A DNA stretch of 64,000 bases from JAIBDK01 sp965261915 (GCA_965261915.1 CBDHDW010000013.1:1984001-2048000), one strand, 5' to 3'. Positions 17,019 to 26,762 are shown, counted from the stretch's first letter. Numbers and translations are program-made. Notes: a model not told the origin generated them from the sequence alone.

Positions 17019-18176
17019 ATGTCGATAGAACTACTCGAAGAGCTTGTCCCAGACTACAAGAATACCAGTTTGCTGGCGAAGGCTGCTGTGGTGTTTGGAG
17101 TGACGTTGATTCTCAGCCTGGTTATGGGGCTGGGTGTCAGGTTTTTAAAATCCAGAGCAGTATCAACAGTGACTCCCTGGGATAATGTGTTTTTAAAATC
17201 AATCGGCTCGCCGTTGCAGTTGCTCATCTGGACGGTCGGTGTGGCGATGGCTATGGAGATTTCACAGATTGTTCACGATACCCCGGGTGAAAAATTTATT
17301 ATCGCGATTCGCCACGGTGGCGTGATATTTAGTATCGCCTGGTTTCTTTTTCGGTTTGTTCGGCGCTCTGAAAAACACCTGGTAGAACTCGAGAATACAA
17401 AGGGAAAATCGCCCGATCGCTCTGTTGTACAGGGCATGGCGAAGTTAATAAGACTGTCGATCAGTATCGCCACTGGTTTGGTGGCTTTGCAAACCTTTGG
17501 GTTTAGTATTGCTGGGGTTCTGACCTTTGGCGGAGTTGGCGGGATAGCAATTGGCTTCGCCGCCAAGGATATGCTGTCAAACTTTTTTGGCGGGTTAATG
17601 ATTTATCTTGATCGGCCTTTCAAAATCGGTGACTGGGTTAGGTCGCCGGACCGGGAAATTGAGGGTGTAGTTGAAGAAATTGGCTGGCGAATTACCCGTA
17701 TCCGCAATTTTGACAGTCGGCCGTTATATGTTCCGAACTCCAGCTTCTCGACTATCTCCATCGAGAATGTTTCGCGAATGACCAACCGCAGAATCTACGA
17801 AACTGTTGGTATTCGATACGATGATGCAACAGTTGTGGATCCTATCGTTGAGCAAATGACGGAGTATTTGGAAAATCACGACGGCATAGATCAGCAACAA
17901 ACCTTGATGGTGAGCTTTACTGCCTTCGCGCCATCTTCACTAGATTTATTTATATATTGTTTCACCAAGACCCGGGCCGGCCCTACCTTCCATAAGCTGA
18001 AACAGGAAATTATGTTACAGGTGCTGAAGATAGTTGAAGCCAATGGTGCCGAATGCGCATTCCCAACATCCACTGTATATATGAATGGGCCATCATCGCT
18101 ACAGTCACTTGCGGATGGTTCGAATGAACAACCCTTAGCGTCGGAACAAGACACAGTCGATACAAAAACGGATTAG
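17019..18176 (+). CDS. MscS-family mechanosensitive channel
   Basis: A 385-residue membrane protein. Hydrophobic segments occur near residues 20-42, 65-85 and 95-112, and the pore-lining TM3 plus beta domain is clear: GVLTFGGVGGIAIGFAAKDMLSNFFGGLMIYLDRPFKIGDWV. The Gly/Ala-rich pattern of the pore helix is intact. A soluble C-terminal domain follows, ending in a Ser/Glu-rich tail. Such channels open under membrane tension and release solutes on hypo-osmotic shock. The size is that of a small to medium MscS paralogue. It starts 14 bp after the DoeA-like remnant. Confidence 0.9.
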   Translation: MSIELLEELVPDYKNTSLLAKAAVVFGVTLILSLVMGLGVRFLKSRAVSTVTPWDNVFLKSIGSPLQLLIWTVGVAMAMEISQIVHDTPGEKFIIAIRHGGVIFSIAWFLFRFVRRSEKHLVELENTKGKSPDRSVVQGMAKLIRLSISIATGLVALQTFGFSIAGVLTFGGVGGIAIGFAAKDMLSNFFGGLMIYLDRPFKIGDWVRSPDREIEGVVEEIGWRITRIRNFDSRPLYVPNSSFSTISIENVSRMTNRRIYETVGIRYDDATVVDPIVEQMTEYLENHDGIDQQQTLMVSFTAFAPSSLDLFIYCFTKTRAGPTFHKLKQEIMLQVLKIVEANGAECAFPTSTVYMNGPSSLQSLADGSNEQPLASEQDTVDTKTD

Positions 18177-18195
18177 TCGCAAATACGCGCCTCCT

Positions 18196-18963
18196 ATGGA
18201 ACAGTTCCTGCAACCTGAAGTCCTGCTTATGCTTGCAGGTGTGGCGATGATCGCCGGATTCGTCGATAGCCTTGCTGGCGGGGGCGGTTTAATTGTCATT
18301 CCTGCATTGTTACTGGCACAAGTGCCACCGGTTCAGGCCATTGCAACCAATAAGCTACAGGGAAGTTTCGGGACGTTAACTTCGGCGACGACCATGATTC
18401 GGCGTGGAATGGTATCGATGGATGACATTAGAAGACCGTTTGTACTCGCACTAACGGGTGCTGTTCTGGGTGCGATAGCCATTCAGGGCATGCCATCGGG
18501 GTTGGTCGATATTGTCATCCCTGTCGTCCTGACCGCAATCGCGTTGTATTTCATGTTTTCCAAAGCCCCGTCGCATAAGGATCGTCCACCCCAAACTTCA
18601 AAAGCGGCGTATGATCACTTTGTCGTACCAGCCATTGGATTTTACGACGGCGCATTTGGGCCGGGTGCGGGGTCGTTTTATACTCTTGGCGGCGTTGCTC
18701 TGTTGGGAAAGAATCTGGTGAAGGCCACAGCCAACGCCAAGGCATTGAACTTCGCCAGTAATTTAGCGGCGTTGCTCGTTTTTATCTTCAGCGGTAAGGT
18801 TCTCTGGATCGTTGGCGGCGTTATGACGGTCGGCACAATGATGGGCGCTTATCTCGGATCACTTGCCATTATTCATCGCGGGACCAAATTAATTCGCCCA
18901 GCGATTGTAATCATGTCACTGTTGATGTTGGGCACGTACCTTTGGCGGACCTATGCGCGTTAA
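18196..18963 (+). CDS. TSUP-family (TauE/SafE) membrane transporter
   Basis: A 255-residue polytopic membrane protein with the family repeats: LAGVAMIAGFVDSLAGGGGLIVIPALL in the first half and GFYDGAFGPGAGSFYTLGGVALL in the second. TSUP proteins move sulfite, sulfonates or organic anions across the inner membrane; YfcA-type members have this length. It starts 19 bp after the mscS stop and may be cotranscribed with it. Substrate unknown. Confidence 0.88.
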   Translation: MEQFLQPEVLLMLAGVAMIAGFVDSLAGGGGLIVIPALLLAQVPPVQAIATNKLQGSFGTLTSATTMIRRGMVSMDDIRRPFVLALTGAVLGAIAIQGMPSGLVDIVIPVVLTAIALYFMFSKAPSHKDRPPQTSKAAYDHFVVPAIGFYDGAFGPGAGSFYTLGGVALLGKNLVKATANAKALNFASNLAALLVFIFSGKVLWIVGGVMTVGTMMGAYLGSLAIIHRGTKLIRPAIVIMSLLMLGTYLWRTYAR

Positions 18964-18979
18964 TTGGTCATTTTGCAAA

Positions 18980-19762
18980 CTAATCCGTATTGTTTGCCAC
19001 AAGAAAAGACTGCAGGTGTGGAATAACGCGCTCTGGCCCTTCAATCAGTATCGAATGCTTTATGCGATCGAGTATCACGAGCGTTGAATTCGGCAACTGC
19101 GAATCAATAAAAAGGTTTAACCGGGGATTGCATCCGCCGTCGAGTTCACCGGTTAATACAAGACAGGGACAAATAATTTCATTTAACCACGGCGCCATTT
19201 CAGTGGTTGCGTAGATATCAAAAACACTAAGAAACACATTTTCTGGCGTGTCCTTAACCTGTTGAATCCGCATTTCGATCCGGTCCGGATGTTCGCTAAT
19301 AAATTCGTCAGTGTACCAACGTTCGACCAGAGTGCTGATCACCGGGATAACGCCCTTGTTTCGCATGGCATCACCCACTGCTTGCAGTTTGTCCCGGTCT
19401 TCTTGGGTTCGGCCTGCTGCGGTACTCAGTAAGCCAACGCTCAAGATCCGATCGGGGTGGGCGCGGGCATAAGCGGGGCCAATCATTCCGCCGAGGGAAT
19501 GGCCGATCACGTGAATCCGCTGATGGCCGAGTTTATTGCGCAGCGCTTCGAGATCCTCAACCAATTGGTCAAGAGAATAGGGCGTGTCTGGAACAGGGCT
19601 GTCACCATGGCCGCGGAGATCGTAACTCACACAAGTGAAATTGTCTTTTAATACGTCAATCAAGCTGTCCCAGGTAATTTTCCTTGAACCGATTCCGTGA
19701 ACCATATACAAAGGCGGACCCGAACCGTCGACACGGTAGCTAACATCTATTGCGCTCATCAT
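18980..19762 (-). CDS. Alpha/beta-fold hydrolase
   Basis: A 260-residue hydrolase with the oxyanion region MVHGIGSRKITWD, the nucleophile elbow GHSLGG, an acid region LTGELDGGCNP and the catalytic His in RIKHSILIEGPE. A full Ser-Asp-His triad is therefore visible. It resembles the 3-oxoadipate enol-lactonase/haloalkane-dehalogenase-like branch, but the substrate cannot be assigned. It is convergent with the TSUP transporter gene, 16 bp apart. Confidence 0.85.
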   Translation of the reverse strand: MMSAIDVSYRVDGSGPPLYMVHGIGSRKITWDSLIDVLKDNFTCVSYDLRGHGDSPVPDTPYSLDQLVEDLEALRNKLGHQRIHVIGHSLGGMIGPAYARAHPDRILSVGLLSTAAGRTQEDRDKLQAVGDAMRNKGVIPVISTLVERWYTDEFISEHPDRIEMRIQQVKDTPENVFLSVFDIYATTEMAPWLNEIICPCLVLTGELDGGCNPRLNLFIDSQLPNSTLVILDRIKHSILIEGPERVIPHLQSFLVANNTD

Positions 19763-19864
19763 TTAACCCAGAATTACCGGCTACAAATTTTGCCCTAACG
19801 TCTTTGCGATCTCAACGCTGAATTAATCCGATATCTGCTGTCTAAGAACCACTAATCTGCTTAT

Positions 19865-20422
19865 ATGTCTACAGTATTCACACACGTTGTTGTTCCACTC
19901 AGTGTTGGGTTGGGGTTAGGTCGTCGAACCATACCCTGGCGCGTCCTGTTGGCGGGCTGTTTGTTTTCCATTCTTCCGGATATTGACGTCATCGGCTTTG
20001 AGTTGGGGGTCTCGTACTACTCTCCCTGGGGCCATCGCGGTTTTACTCACTCCGTAGTATTTGCTTTGTTTTGCGCCGCCGCTGCGACCTGTTATTTTCG
20101 TGTGCTCGAAACCAGGCCGGTGATAATTTTTCTTTTTCTTACCATCGCAATGGTTTCGCATGGATTGCTTGATGCCTTGACCTATGGCGGTCTCGGTGTG
20201 GCGTTTGCATGGCCAATCGATGACAGTCGATATTTTTTCTCAACACGACCATTGCCGGTATCGACAATCGGTATCAAACGGTTTTTCAACTTTTGGGGCC
20301 GCTATGTATTGGAGAAAGAAATGGTTCTGGTTTGGCTGCCTATGCTGGGTTTGTGTGGCGTCATATTGCTTGCCCGGCTCTGCGCCAAATTATTTTATCG
20401 ATGCCGCGGAGAACAACAATAA
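19865..20422 (+). CDS. YdjM-like membrane-bound metal-dependent hydrolase (DUF457)
   Basis: A 185-residue protein with several hydrophobic segments and the DUF457 motifs LPDIDVIGF and GHRGFTHSVVF, then VSHGLLDALTYGG, whose Asp and His residues are thought to bind metal. Family members are LexA-regulated membrane proteins in E. coli, with unclear substrate. No SOS box was recognised here. It lies between the hydrolase and the Rieske gene and appears monocistronic. Confidence 0.82.
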   Translation: MSTVFTHVVVPLSVGLGLGRRTIPWRVLLAGCLFSILPDIDVIGFELGVSYYSPWGHRGFTHSVVFALFCAAAATCYFRVLETRPVIIFLFLTIAMVSHGLLDALTYGGLGVAFAWPIDDSRYFFSTRPLPVSTIGIKRFFNFWGRYVLEKEMVLVWLPMLGLCGVILLARLCAKLFYRCRGEQQ

Positions 20423-21156
20423 GTCTGAGCCGCACGCTACACCTTGAAGTCGAGAAAACAGACAAACTTTTGTAACCAACAATGGCTGAAGATTTCCGTG
20501 CAAGTGAAATACAGTTGAGTAAAATACTGCCAGTAACAGGAGTAGTTGAAGTAATACACTAGCGTATCTATGCCATATAACCAAAACACAGATGTTTCGC
20601 TTGAACAAGCGTTAAACAGTTTAAAATCAGCGGCCGATGTTGAATTTGAATCTGCTGCGCCAATTCCGGCCTCGCTGAATCACTCTGTCGCATTCTTTGA
20701 GCACGAACAAAAAACGATCTTCCAGAACCAGTGGGTGTGCATCGGCCGAGAGGATGAGATTGCAAACTGGGGTGATTACCTGACTCACGAGATTGCCAAT
20801 GTGCCGGTTGTCGTCATTCGCCAGCAGGACGACACCCTGGCGGCATTTGTAAACGCTTGTGCACACCGGTCGGCATGTTTGCTTTCCGACAACCGGGGAT
20901 CTGCCAAACGGTTTAGCTGCCGCTATCACGGCTGGACCTACGACACGTCAGGGGCGTTGATCGGCGCTCCCTATATGGAGATGAAGCCAGAATTTGATAA
21001 AACTGAGCACAAACTAAAGCCGCTGCATTGTGAACAGTGGCAAGGGTTTGTTTATGTTTCTGTCGCTGATCAACCAACCACGGTTCCAAATGAAGTACTC
21101 AAGCCGTTCACCGATGGGGTGGTCGGTCGCTACGATATGGGTTGTTACCAAACGAT

Positions 21157-21164
21157 GATTAGAG
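21157..21164. repeat. 8-bp target-site duplication, left copy (IS66-type copy B)
   Basis: GATTAGAG precedes the left end of the element and recurs at 22689-22696 after the right end, defining the insertion point in the Rieske gene. Confidence 0.9.
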
Positions 21165-22688
21165 GTAACTGCCCAGGTTGTTTTTAAGCGTATTTCAGTG
21201 TTGCGATAATCTGATCGGCAGGCATCATCAGTGTTTCGATGATGTTCCATCCTTGTTTTCTCGCCGTTGTGATGACGCTGCGCAGGGTGGCAAAATCCTC
21301 TGCACCTTGTTCAGACCTGAACCCTCCCGATATTTTCTGGCGTAACTTCATCATCCGCAGGTCGCGTTCAGCTTCGTTGTTTGTGAAGGGTACGTCGGGA
21401 TCTGTCAGAAAGCGTAGGGTGCCTTCCTTGCGATCGCGTAATCGTAACGCCAGATTATGTCCTGTCCGCTGCTTCTTGCGCCCCCGTCTTCCGGGTTTTG
21501 GCGGCACGAGTGGAGGCAATTCCTCATGGAAATCCAATGCTGCGGTGATGATCCTGTCGTATCGCCGATTGATAAGCGCAACAAGCGGTGTTGAAACCGC
21601 CACGCCCTTATCCCGCGCGGCCTGTGTGACATGGTGCGCACGCCGCAGTAGCCTTTGCATCTGACCAGCCCAATCTTCCTGTTCGATTTCGACCAACGCT
21701 TGCAGTTCCCGTAAATGGTGTGCATTGCACAACGCATGGGTAACACCATCCAGCGTGAAGTAGGGCTGCCAATGATCATGCACGATACAGCCCGTGAGAT
21801 TGGATAACAGATTACCGCGTTTGCTGCTGACCCGGTAGAAAGCCAGAAGCGGTGTACAGGCAACGTGAAGCCATTGCAGGCACCCCGTAATCCGGAAACC
21901 CGTCTCGTCAAGATGTTTGACGTGGACCTGTTGGGCGATCACATCCTGCAGGTGAGAAGCAACCCCCTTGAGCCGCTCTGATGCTTTGCGGTTCATGGCG
22001 GCCACAGTGGCAGGAACCAAAGGGGCGTTGAACAAATCGGCCATTATTTGCGCCAGTCTGTCTTCCGGCAGGAAATGGGCGCATTGGAGATATGTTGCCA
22101 CTCCGGCGATGCGTGGCCCGTACTGCACGGGTGCCTTTACTTCCAGAGGAAACGCCGCCTTGGTTGTTTCCCCACAGTGGCCGCAAAGGCAGACATGTGC
22201 CCTGTGTTCCGTTGTCACCAGAGGCTGTGGCTCGGGCAGGTCAAACACCTGTCGTGCGGCGTAATCCTCTGCCATTGATGGCGACAGCGGTGTGCCACAT
22301 TGCCCGCAGACAGAAGGAAAGTGATCTTCAACATGATCGGGATCTGCCGTTTGGCACAGGGTGCTTCCCTTGTGGCCTTTCTGCCCGCCTGACTTTTTAC
22401 CGGATTTTCTCCGCAGGCTTTTGGTTCTGGGTTCAGCCTTGGGCTTCTTTAGGCCGTCGCTTGAAGGCGGCTTGCTACTGTTGCTGCTGTTCAAGCTGAG
22501 GCGACGCTCAAGGTCTTCAATGCGAGCCACAAGCAGGGCTATCGTTTGTGCATTCTTCTGCTTCAGCTCTTCATAAGCCTCAACGGAAACATAACCTTTG
22601 GGTGCGTTTGAAAAAATCATAATCTTAATGAATCACATCGGGATTCCTCAGGCAAGAGAATTATTCCTTAGGGTACCTGGGCAGTTAC
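21165..22688 (-). mobile_element. IS66-family element, copy B (1524 bp, intact)
   Basis: Same element as copy A in opposite orientation, with GTAACTGCCCAGGT terminal inverted repeats and GATTAGAG target duplications. It carries a single intact tnpC-type gene and no tnpA or tnpB. The element looks complete and potentially active, and its insertion disrupts the Rieske oxygenase gene. Confidence 0.93.
21184..22620 (-). CDS. IS66-family transposase (intact, copy B)
   Basis: A 478-residue protein: an N-terminal leucine-zipper-like region, a Ser/Asn-rich and basic linker (LNSSNSSKPPSSDGL, KSGGQKGHKG), a zinc motif (CGQCGTPL and CLCGHCGE), and the IS66 catalytic core with HLDETGFRITG, HDHWQPYF, HALCNAHHLREL and VPFTNNEAERDLRM, the last holding the catalytic Glu. 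Copy A differs by only a few substitutions (for example KKPK here versus KMPK) and by the frameshift. This copy is the likely source of active transposase. Confidence 0.93.
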   Translation of the reverse strand: MIFSNAPKGYVSVEAYEELKQKNAQTIALLVARIEDLERRLSLNSSNSSKPPSSDGLKKPKAEPRTKSLRRKSGKKSGGQKGHKGSTLCQTADPDHVEDHFPSVCGQCGTPLSPSMAEDYAARQVFDLPEPQPLVTTEHRAHVCLCGHCGETTKAAFPLEVKAPVQYGPRIAGVATYLQCAHFLPEDRLAQIMADLFNAPLVPATVAAMNRKASERLKGVASHLQDVIAQQVHVKHLDETGFRITGCLQWLHVACTPLLAFYRVSSKRGNLLSNLTGCIVHDHWQPYFTLDGVTHALCNAHHLRELQALVEIEQEDWAGQMQRLLRRAHHVTQAARDKGVAVSTPLVALINRRYDRIITAALDFHEELPPLVPPKPGRRGRKKQRTGHNLALRLRDRKEGTLRFLTDPDVPFTNNEAERDLRMMKLRQKISGGFRSEQGAEDFATLRSVITTARKQGWNIIETLMMPADQIIATLKYA

Positions 22689-23292
22689 GATTAGAGAAAC
22701 AATGGAATGGACTGCTAACTGGAAAAACCTGATGGAGAACTTCATAGAGAGTTATCATGTTCCCATCGCACACACCCAAACCTTCGCAAATCACGATAAA
22801 CCGTTAACGGACTACATTTGCGGCGAAGACAGTGAACACTATTGCTATCATCGTGCGCCCCAACCCCATGAAACCGGTCTGGGGTCCGCCTATCCAGACA
22901 ATGACCGACTGGAAGGGGAATGGCGCAGAATGATGATTGATTTTTGTATCTTCCCCAATCATCTAGTGACACTGATGCCGGATTATCTCTGGTATATCTC
23001 GGTTCAGCCTTCGAGTGTTGACCGATTTCGCGCAACGTGGGGGGTGGCGTTTCCTCCGGAAGTCATCGATTCGATTGAAGAAGATAAACGCGAAACCTGG
23101 ATTTCGGATTTCAAAAAGTATATGGATGTGGCCAACGACGAAGATAAAACACTGGTCGAGGCTTTACATATCGGAACCCGTTCTTCGCAATTGCCGCGGG
23201 GCACTTACCACCCAATTGAACGAAATCTTTGGCAGTTCAACAACTATCTCGCGAGGATGTGCTGTAATTGAGACTGAGCAAATTCAGCTCGA

Positions 23293-24720
23293 TCAGGCCT
23301 TTAGAACGCGGATTAAGTCGGTGCTGCCCGCTTTTCTTAAACTCCCGGCGGTCATTATCAGCAAATCATTGCTGCGCACGTAGCCAAGCTCGATTGCCCG
23401 ACTGACGGCGAAATCAATTTTATCTTCGTCACTGCCTTTGCCATCGTAATGAATGGCCAGCACACCCCAGTTCATGGCCAATTGTGTTCCCACTTTTCTG
23501 GAGGATGTGATCGCCAGAATTGGACAATCAGGCCGATATTTGGAAATCAGTCGTGACGTCAAACCCGTTTCCGTGAGTGCAATAATCGCCGCTGCCTCAA
23601 GATGATTAGCCATGGTAATGGAGGCCTGCGCAACCGCTTCGGTAACTTCGTTTGACGGGTTGGGTTCAATTTGCTGAAGATAACCAAAGCGGCGAAGTCC
23701 GGCCTCAGCTTCTCTAGCCAGTCCGTCCATCGTCGCAACCGCTTCAACAGGTCGACGGCCCACCGCAGTTTCACCCGAGAGCATTACGGCCGAAGTACCG
23801 TCAAATATAGCGTTGGCAACATCGCTTACTTCTGCTCGAGTTGGCCTTGGATTGCGTTCCATCGAGTCCAGCATCTGGGTTGCTGTTATGACCGGCTTGC
23901 CCTGAGAAACGGTGGCGCGAATGATCTGTTTCTGGATGGTTGGGCCTTCTCCCATTTCCAGCTCCACGCCTAAGTCTCCACGCGCCACCATGATGCCGTT
24001 GGCTGCGGTAATAATACTATTTAGGTTTTCAACGCCTTCACGGTTTTCAATCTTGGCGATAATTGGTATGTCTGCGCCTTTCTCTTTTAGCAGGTTTCGC
24101 AGGTTCACCACTTCACTGGCATTGCGAATAAATGATGCGGCTATGTACTGCACATCATTTCCCGCTGCGAATTCGATTTCTCGAGTGTCATCGGTGGGAA
24201 TATCGTTGAACGCAGTACTATTGTCTGGCAGGTTTACCCCTTTTGTATTGCGTAACACGCCGCCGCATTCCACGCGAGTATGAATAACCTGATTGCCGAT
24301 ATCGGTTACGACTAATTCGATTTGGCCGTCGTCGAGAAGGATTCGCTCATCGAGTGTAGCGTGCCGGAACAGACTCTTGTGTGAAACGCAGACACCATTT
24401 TCATCTCCGACGCGGTCATCACAATAGATTGAAAATTCCTGATGACGCTCGAGTAACGCGCTTTCATTGGCGAGTTTGCCAGTGCGGATTTCCCGCCCCT
24501 TGGTATCTACCATTACGGCAACGGAGGCGTTCATATTCTCCGCTGCAGTATGGACACGATCCAGGGTTTCTCGATGCGATGCGACATCGCCGTGTGACAT
24601 ATTGAGTCGCGCGACGTTCATGCCTGCGCTGATCATTTTTTCTAGAATCGCGATATCGTCGCAAGCAGGACCTATGGTTGCGATAACTTTAGTTTTTCGG
24701 AGCTTGGGTTGCGTTTTCAG
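23293..24720 (-). CDS. pyk: Pyruvate kinase (non-canonical start codon)
   Basis: The enzyme converts phosphoenolpyruvate and ADP to pyruvate and ATP. The conserved N-terminus LRKTKVIATIGPACD lies upstream of the first in-frame ATG (24636), followed by AGMNVARLNMSHG and the active-site IAKIENREGVEN and ARGDLGVE, then TATQMLDSM. Between the upstream in-frame stop (TAA, near 24751) and that ATG there is no ATG, GTG or TTG; the likely start is CTG at 24720 with AGAGAC a few bases upstream, or ATT at 24735. From CTG the protein has 475 residues, the family's normal size. Starting at the ATG would delete the first beta strand of the barrel. It is convergent with the Rieske gene. Confidence 0.88.
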   Translation of the reverse strand: MKTQPKLRKTKVIATIGPACDDIAILEKMISAGMNVARLNMSHGDVASHRETLDRVHTAAENMNASVAVMVDTKGREIRTGKLANESALLERHQEFSIYCDDRVGDENGVCVSHKSLFRHATLDERILLDDGQIELVVTDIGNQVIHTRVECGGVLRNTKGVNLPDNSTAFNDIPTDDTREIEFAAGNDVQYIAASFIRNASEVVNLRNLLKEKGADIPIIAKIENREGVENLNSIITAANGIMVARGDLGVELEMGEGPTIQKQIIRATVSQGKPVITATQMLDSMERNPRPTRAEVSDVANAIFDGTSAVMLSGETAVGRRPVEAVATMDGLAREAEAGLRRFGYLQQIEPNPSNEVTEAVAQASITMANHLEAAAIIALTETGLTSRLISKYRPDCPILAITSSRKVGTQLAMNWGVLAIHYDGKGSDEDKIDFAVSRAIELGYVRSNDLLIMTAGSLRKAGSTDLIRVLKA

Positions 24721-24859
24721 GGCGCTGTCTCTAATGGAATCTGGGCGCGATTATAATCCCAGCTGAGTCGTTAAGCGTGCTTTTTTCGACTACAATCTGG
24801 TTTCTTCCCGACACAATAAACCCATTCTGGATAATATTCCCGATATACAGTTGGCAAGT

Positions 24860-25396
24860 ATGAAATCGATAACAGACTATTTTATTAATGCGGAACCCTG
24901 GCAGCTGTGCCTGATGATGGTTGCGCCTTATTTGGTATATAAATTCTCCGCATTTGGTCACAATCCGTTGGAGTGGGGTATTCTGGTTTTGTACTTTTTG
25001 CTTGTTGTTCTGGGCTGGATTTATAGCGTTGGCGTTAGTGCAAACCGTAAATTGCCGGCAGATTTAAGATTGCCTGAAAGCATTTTCACTATTACCTCGG
25101 CGTTGCCCATTTTAATTCTGGTGTATTTTGTTTTTGCTGTGCTGCAGCCGCTTTATCAGGGCGAACTATCGCGCTCGCCTTCCTGGTTGGTATATTTACA
25201 CTTTGTCGCTATTTTTAGCTTTGCTTTCAACATCTGGTTTAGCGCAAAACAGTTTATGACATTCAAACTGAACCAGAAAGCCAGTTTCGCCGATTACTAT
25301 GCCGCGTTTATGTCAATGTGGTTTGGTTTTATCGGGGTTTGGTACATACAGCCAAAAATTACGCGAGTGCTGGCACGCCAGGACCCGCCTGACTGA
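24860..25396 (+). CDS. Conserved integral membrane protein, unknown function
   Basis: A 178-residue protein with about four hydrophobic segments (near residues 15-30, 37-58, 78-100 and 118-135) and a C-terminal aromatic stretch (AAFMSMWFGFIGVWYIQP). The ATG at 24860 is preferred to the in-frame TTG at 24851. It is divergent from pyk. No domain is recognised. Confidence 0.7.
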   Translation: MKSITDYFINAEPWQLCLMMVAPYLVYKFSAFGHNPLEWGILVLYFLLVVLGWIYSVGVSANRKLPADLRLPESIFTITSALPILILVYFVFAVLQPLYQGELSRSPSWLVYLHFVAIFSFAFNIWFSAKQFMTFKLNQKASFADYYAAFMSMWFGFIGVWYIQPKITRVLARQDPPD

Positions 25397-25561
25397 ACGA
25401 ACAGCCCAATTATCCGGTTCGGGATTTTTTACGGCGGAAAGTGGTCGTAGTTTCCAGACCAGTTAATAATGGTAATGCTTTTCGGCGGTATTCTGGAGGG
25501 TTGAAAATAATGCTCCGCAACTGCAATAAACATCCTGCCTGGTAGTGGGCTCGCTATCGAA

Positions 25562-26623
25562 ATGACCAAACAAACCAGCCGGACCCGACAGCTATTTAAT
25601 CTGCTTTTCCCTGTAGCCTGTTGCTACGTTTTCGCCTACCCGATTTGGCGGTTATCTGACTGGTTTGATGTCGCAGGCGACATAGGGTTTTTAGGCGCGG
25701 CTGCGTTGTGGGTCATCGGTCTTGGGGGTATGTACTGCTCATTTAGCGGGCCGAAAATGCGGCTGCGCTATATAGTCGTACACTGGATGGGTGCCAGCTT
25801 TGTTTTAGCGACGGTGGTACTTTTCGCAGAATTGATCAGAGTATTGACGATTTACTCTGATAACACGATTGCCTGGGCGACGGTTATTGTCTGGATCGGT
25901 TTGCTGGTTTTCGCAATAGCCAGTGCCCACGCATTGGCAGTCAAACGACAACAGATCCCCAGTAGTAAAGTCACCCGCCGGTATCGACTGGCACAAATAT
26001 CGGACGTACATATCGGTTCACGGCAAGCGGGCTTCATGCGCAGAATAGTAAATCGACTGAATCATTTAAAGCCGGATTGTGTGTTAATTACCGGTGACCT
26101 GATAGATAGTAGCGCGGTTGACTTTGAGGCGTTGGAATCTCTTTCGAATATCGAAGCAAAAACATTTTTTACGATTGGAAACCACGAGCGATATGCGGAC
26201 CTCGAGAAAATTCTGGACATTGCGAAGCGTCTCAATATCACGACCCTTCGGCAGCAATCAATTACACATGGCGAACTCGCGATATCCGGCATCGATGATG
26301 CGGACAGTCACGACCAGGTGCGGCGCCATTTGCCAGATATAGATCGTGAGAAAGGCCATTTCAATATTTTGATGTACCATCGCCCCCAGGGGTGGGAATG
26401 TGCGATCGAACACGGAATAGACCTGATGCTGTCCGGGCATACCCACAATGGACAAATCTTTCCGTTTAATCTGATCGTTAAACAACAATTCAAACGAATC
26501 TGCGGTTTATACCGAAAAGAAAACCAGTATTTATATGTCTCATCGGGAACGGGAACCTGGGGACCGTTGATGCGCCTGGGAACCCGGAATGAGATCAGTG
26601 TGTTTGATATTCATCCAGAATAA
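25562..26623 (+). CDS. Membrane-anchored calcineurin-like metallophosphoesterase (YkuE/YaeI type)
   Basis: A 353-residue protein. Four hydrophobic segments fill the first 130 residues; the rest is a metallophosphoesterase domain with all the metal-ligand motifs: QISDVHIG, LITGDLID, IGNHERY, ILMYHRP and LSGHTHNGQ. YkuE/YaeI-type enzymes hydrolyse phosphodiester or pyrophosphate bonds of lipid substrates at the membrane. Substrate not established here. It is followed by the convergent DUF3301 gene. Confidence 0.88.
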   Translation: MTKQTSRTRQLFNLLFPVACCYVFAYPIWRLSDWFDVAGDIGFLGAAALWVIGLGGMYCSFSGPKMRLRYIVVHWMGASFVLATVVLFAELIRVLTIYSDNTIAWATVIVWIGLLVFAIASAHALAVKRQQIPSSKVTRRYRLAQISDVHIGSRQAGFMRRIVNRLNHLKPDCVLITGDLIDSSAVDFEALESLSNIEAKTFFTIGNHERYADLEKILDIAKRLNITTLRQQSITHGELAISGIDDADSHDQVRRHLPDIDREKGHFNILMYHRPQGWECAIEHGIDLMLSGHTHNGQIFPFNLIVKQQFKRICGLYRKENQYLYVSSGTGTWGPLMRLGTRNEISVFDIHPE

Positions 26624-26762
26624 CACCGCATCAAAACCGTGATCAGGCGAGGTTATTGTTCAACGAGTATCCGGTTCCAGGCTTCGCCCCCAGCCATTCT
26701 ACCGACAATGCTTTTTTGCCTTTCACTGCTTTGTGATGGGTTGTGTTCCCGGTATCAATGAA

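Larger units (their letters stand above)
20570..23271 (+). pseudogene. Rieske aromatic-ring-hydroxylating oxygenase alpha subunit, interrupted by IS66-type copy B
   Basis: The 5' exon-like part (20570-21164) carries the Rieske 2Fe-2S motif C97-A-H99 with C117-RY-H120 (CAHRSACLL and SCRYHGW). After the IS and the GATTAGAG duplication the frame resumes exactly in phase: CYQTMIRETMEWTANWKNLM, then ENFIESYHVPIAHTQTF, the mononuclear iron ligand region, and runs to a normal C-terminus at 23271. Removing the IS and one 8-bp repeat restores a full-length gene of about 390 codons with no other lesion. The insertion must therefore be recent. The likely role was oxygenation of an aromatic or quaternary amine substrate. 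Confidence 0.9.

Noticed and set aside
21239..22576. Several long open frames antisense to the IS66 transposase (and their mirror frames in 13430-14628)
   Set aside because: They occur in both IS copies because of the transposase codon pattern, lack plausible starts or homology, and are shadows of tnpC.
26624..26762. In-frame extension of the DUF3301 gene beyond its TGA stop (about 40 codons)
   Set aside because: No sign of selenocysteine or readthrough elements, and DUF3301 proteins normally end near this point.
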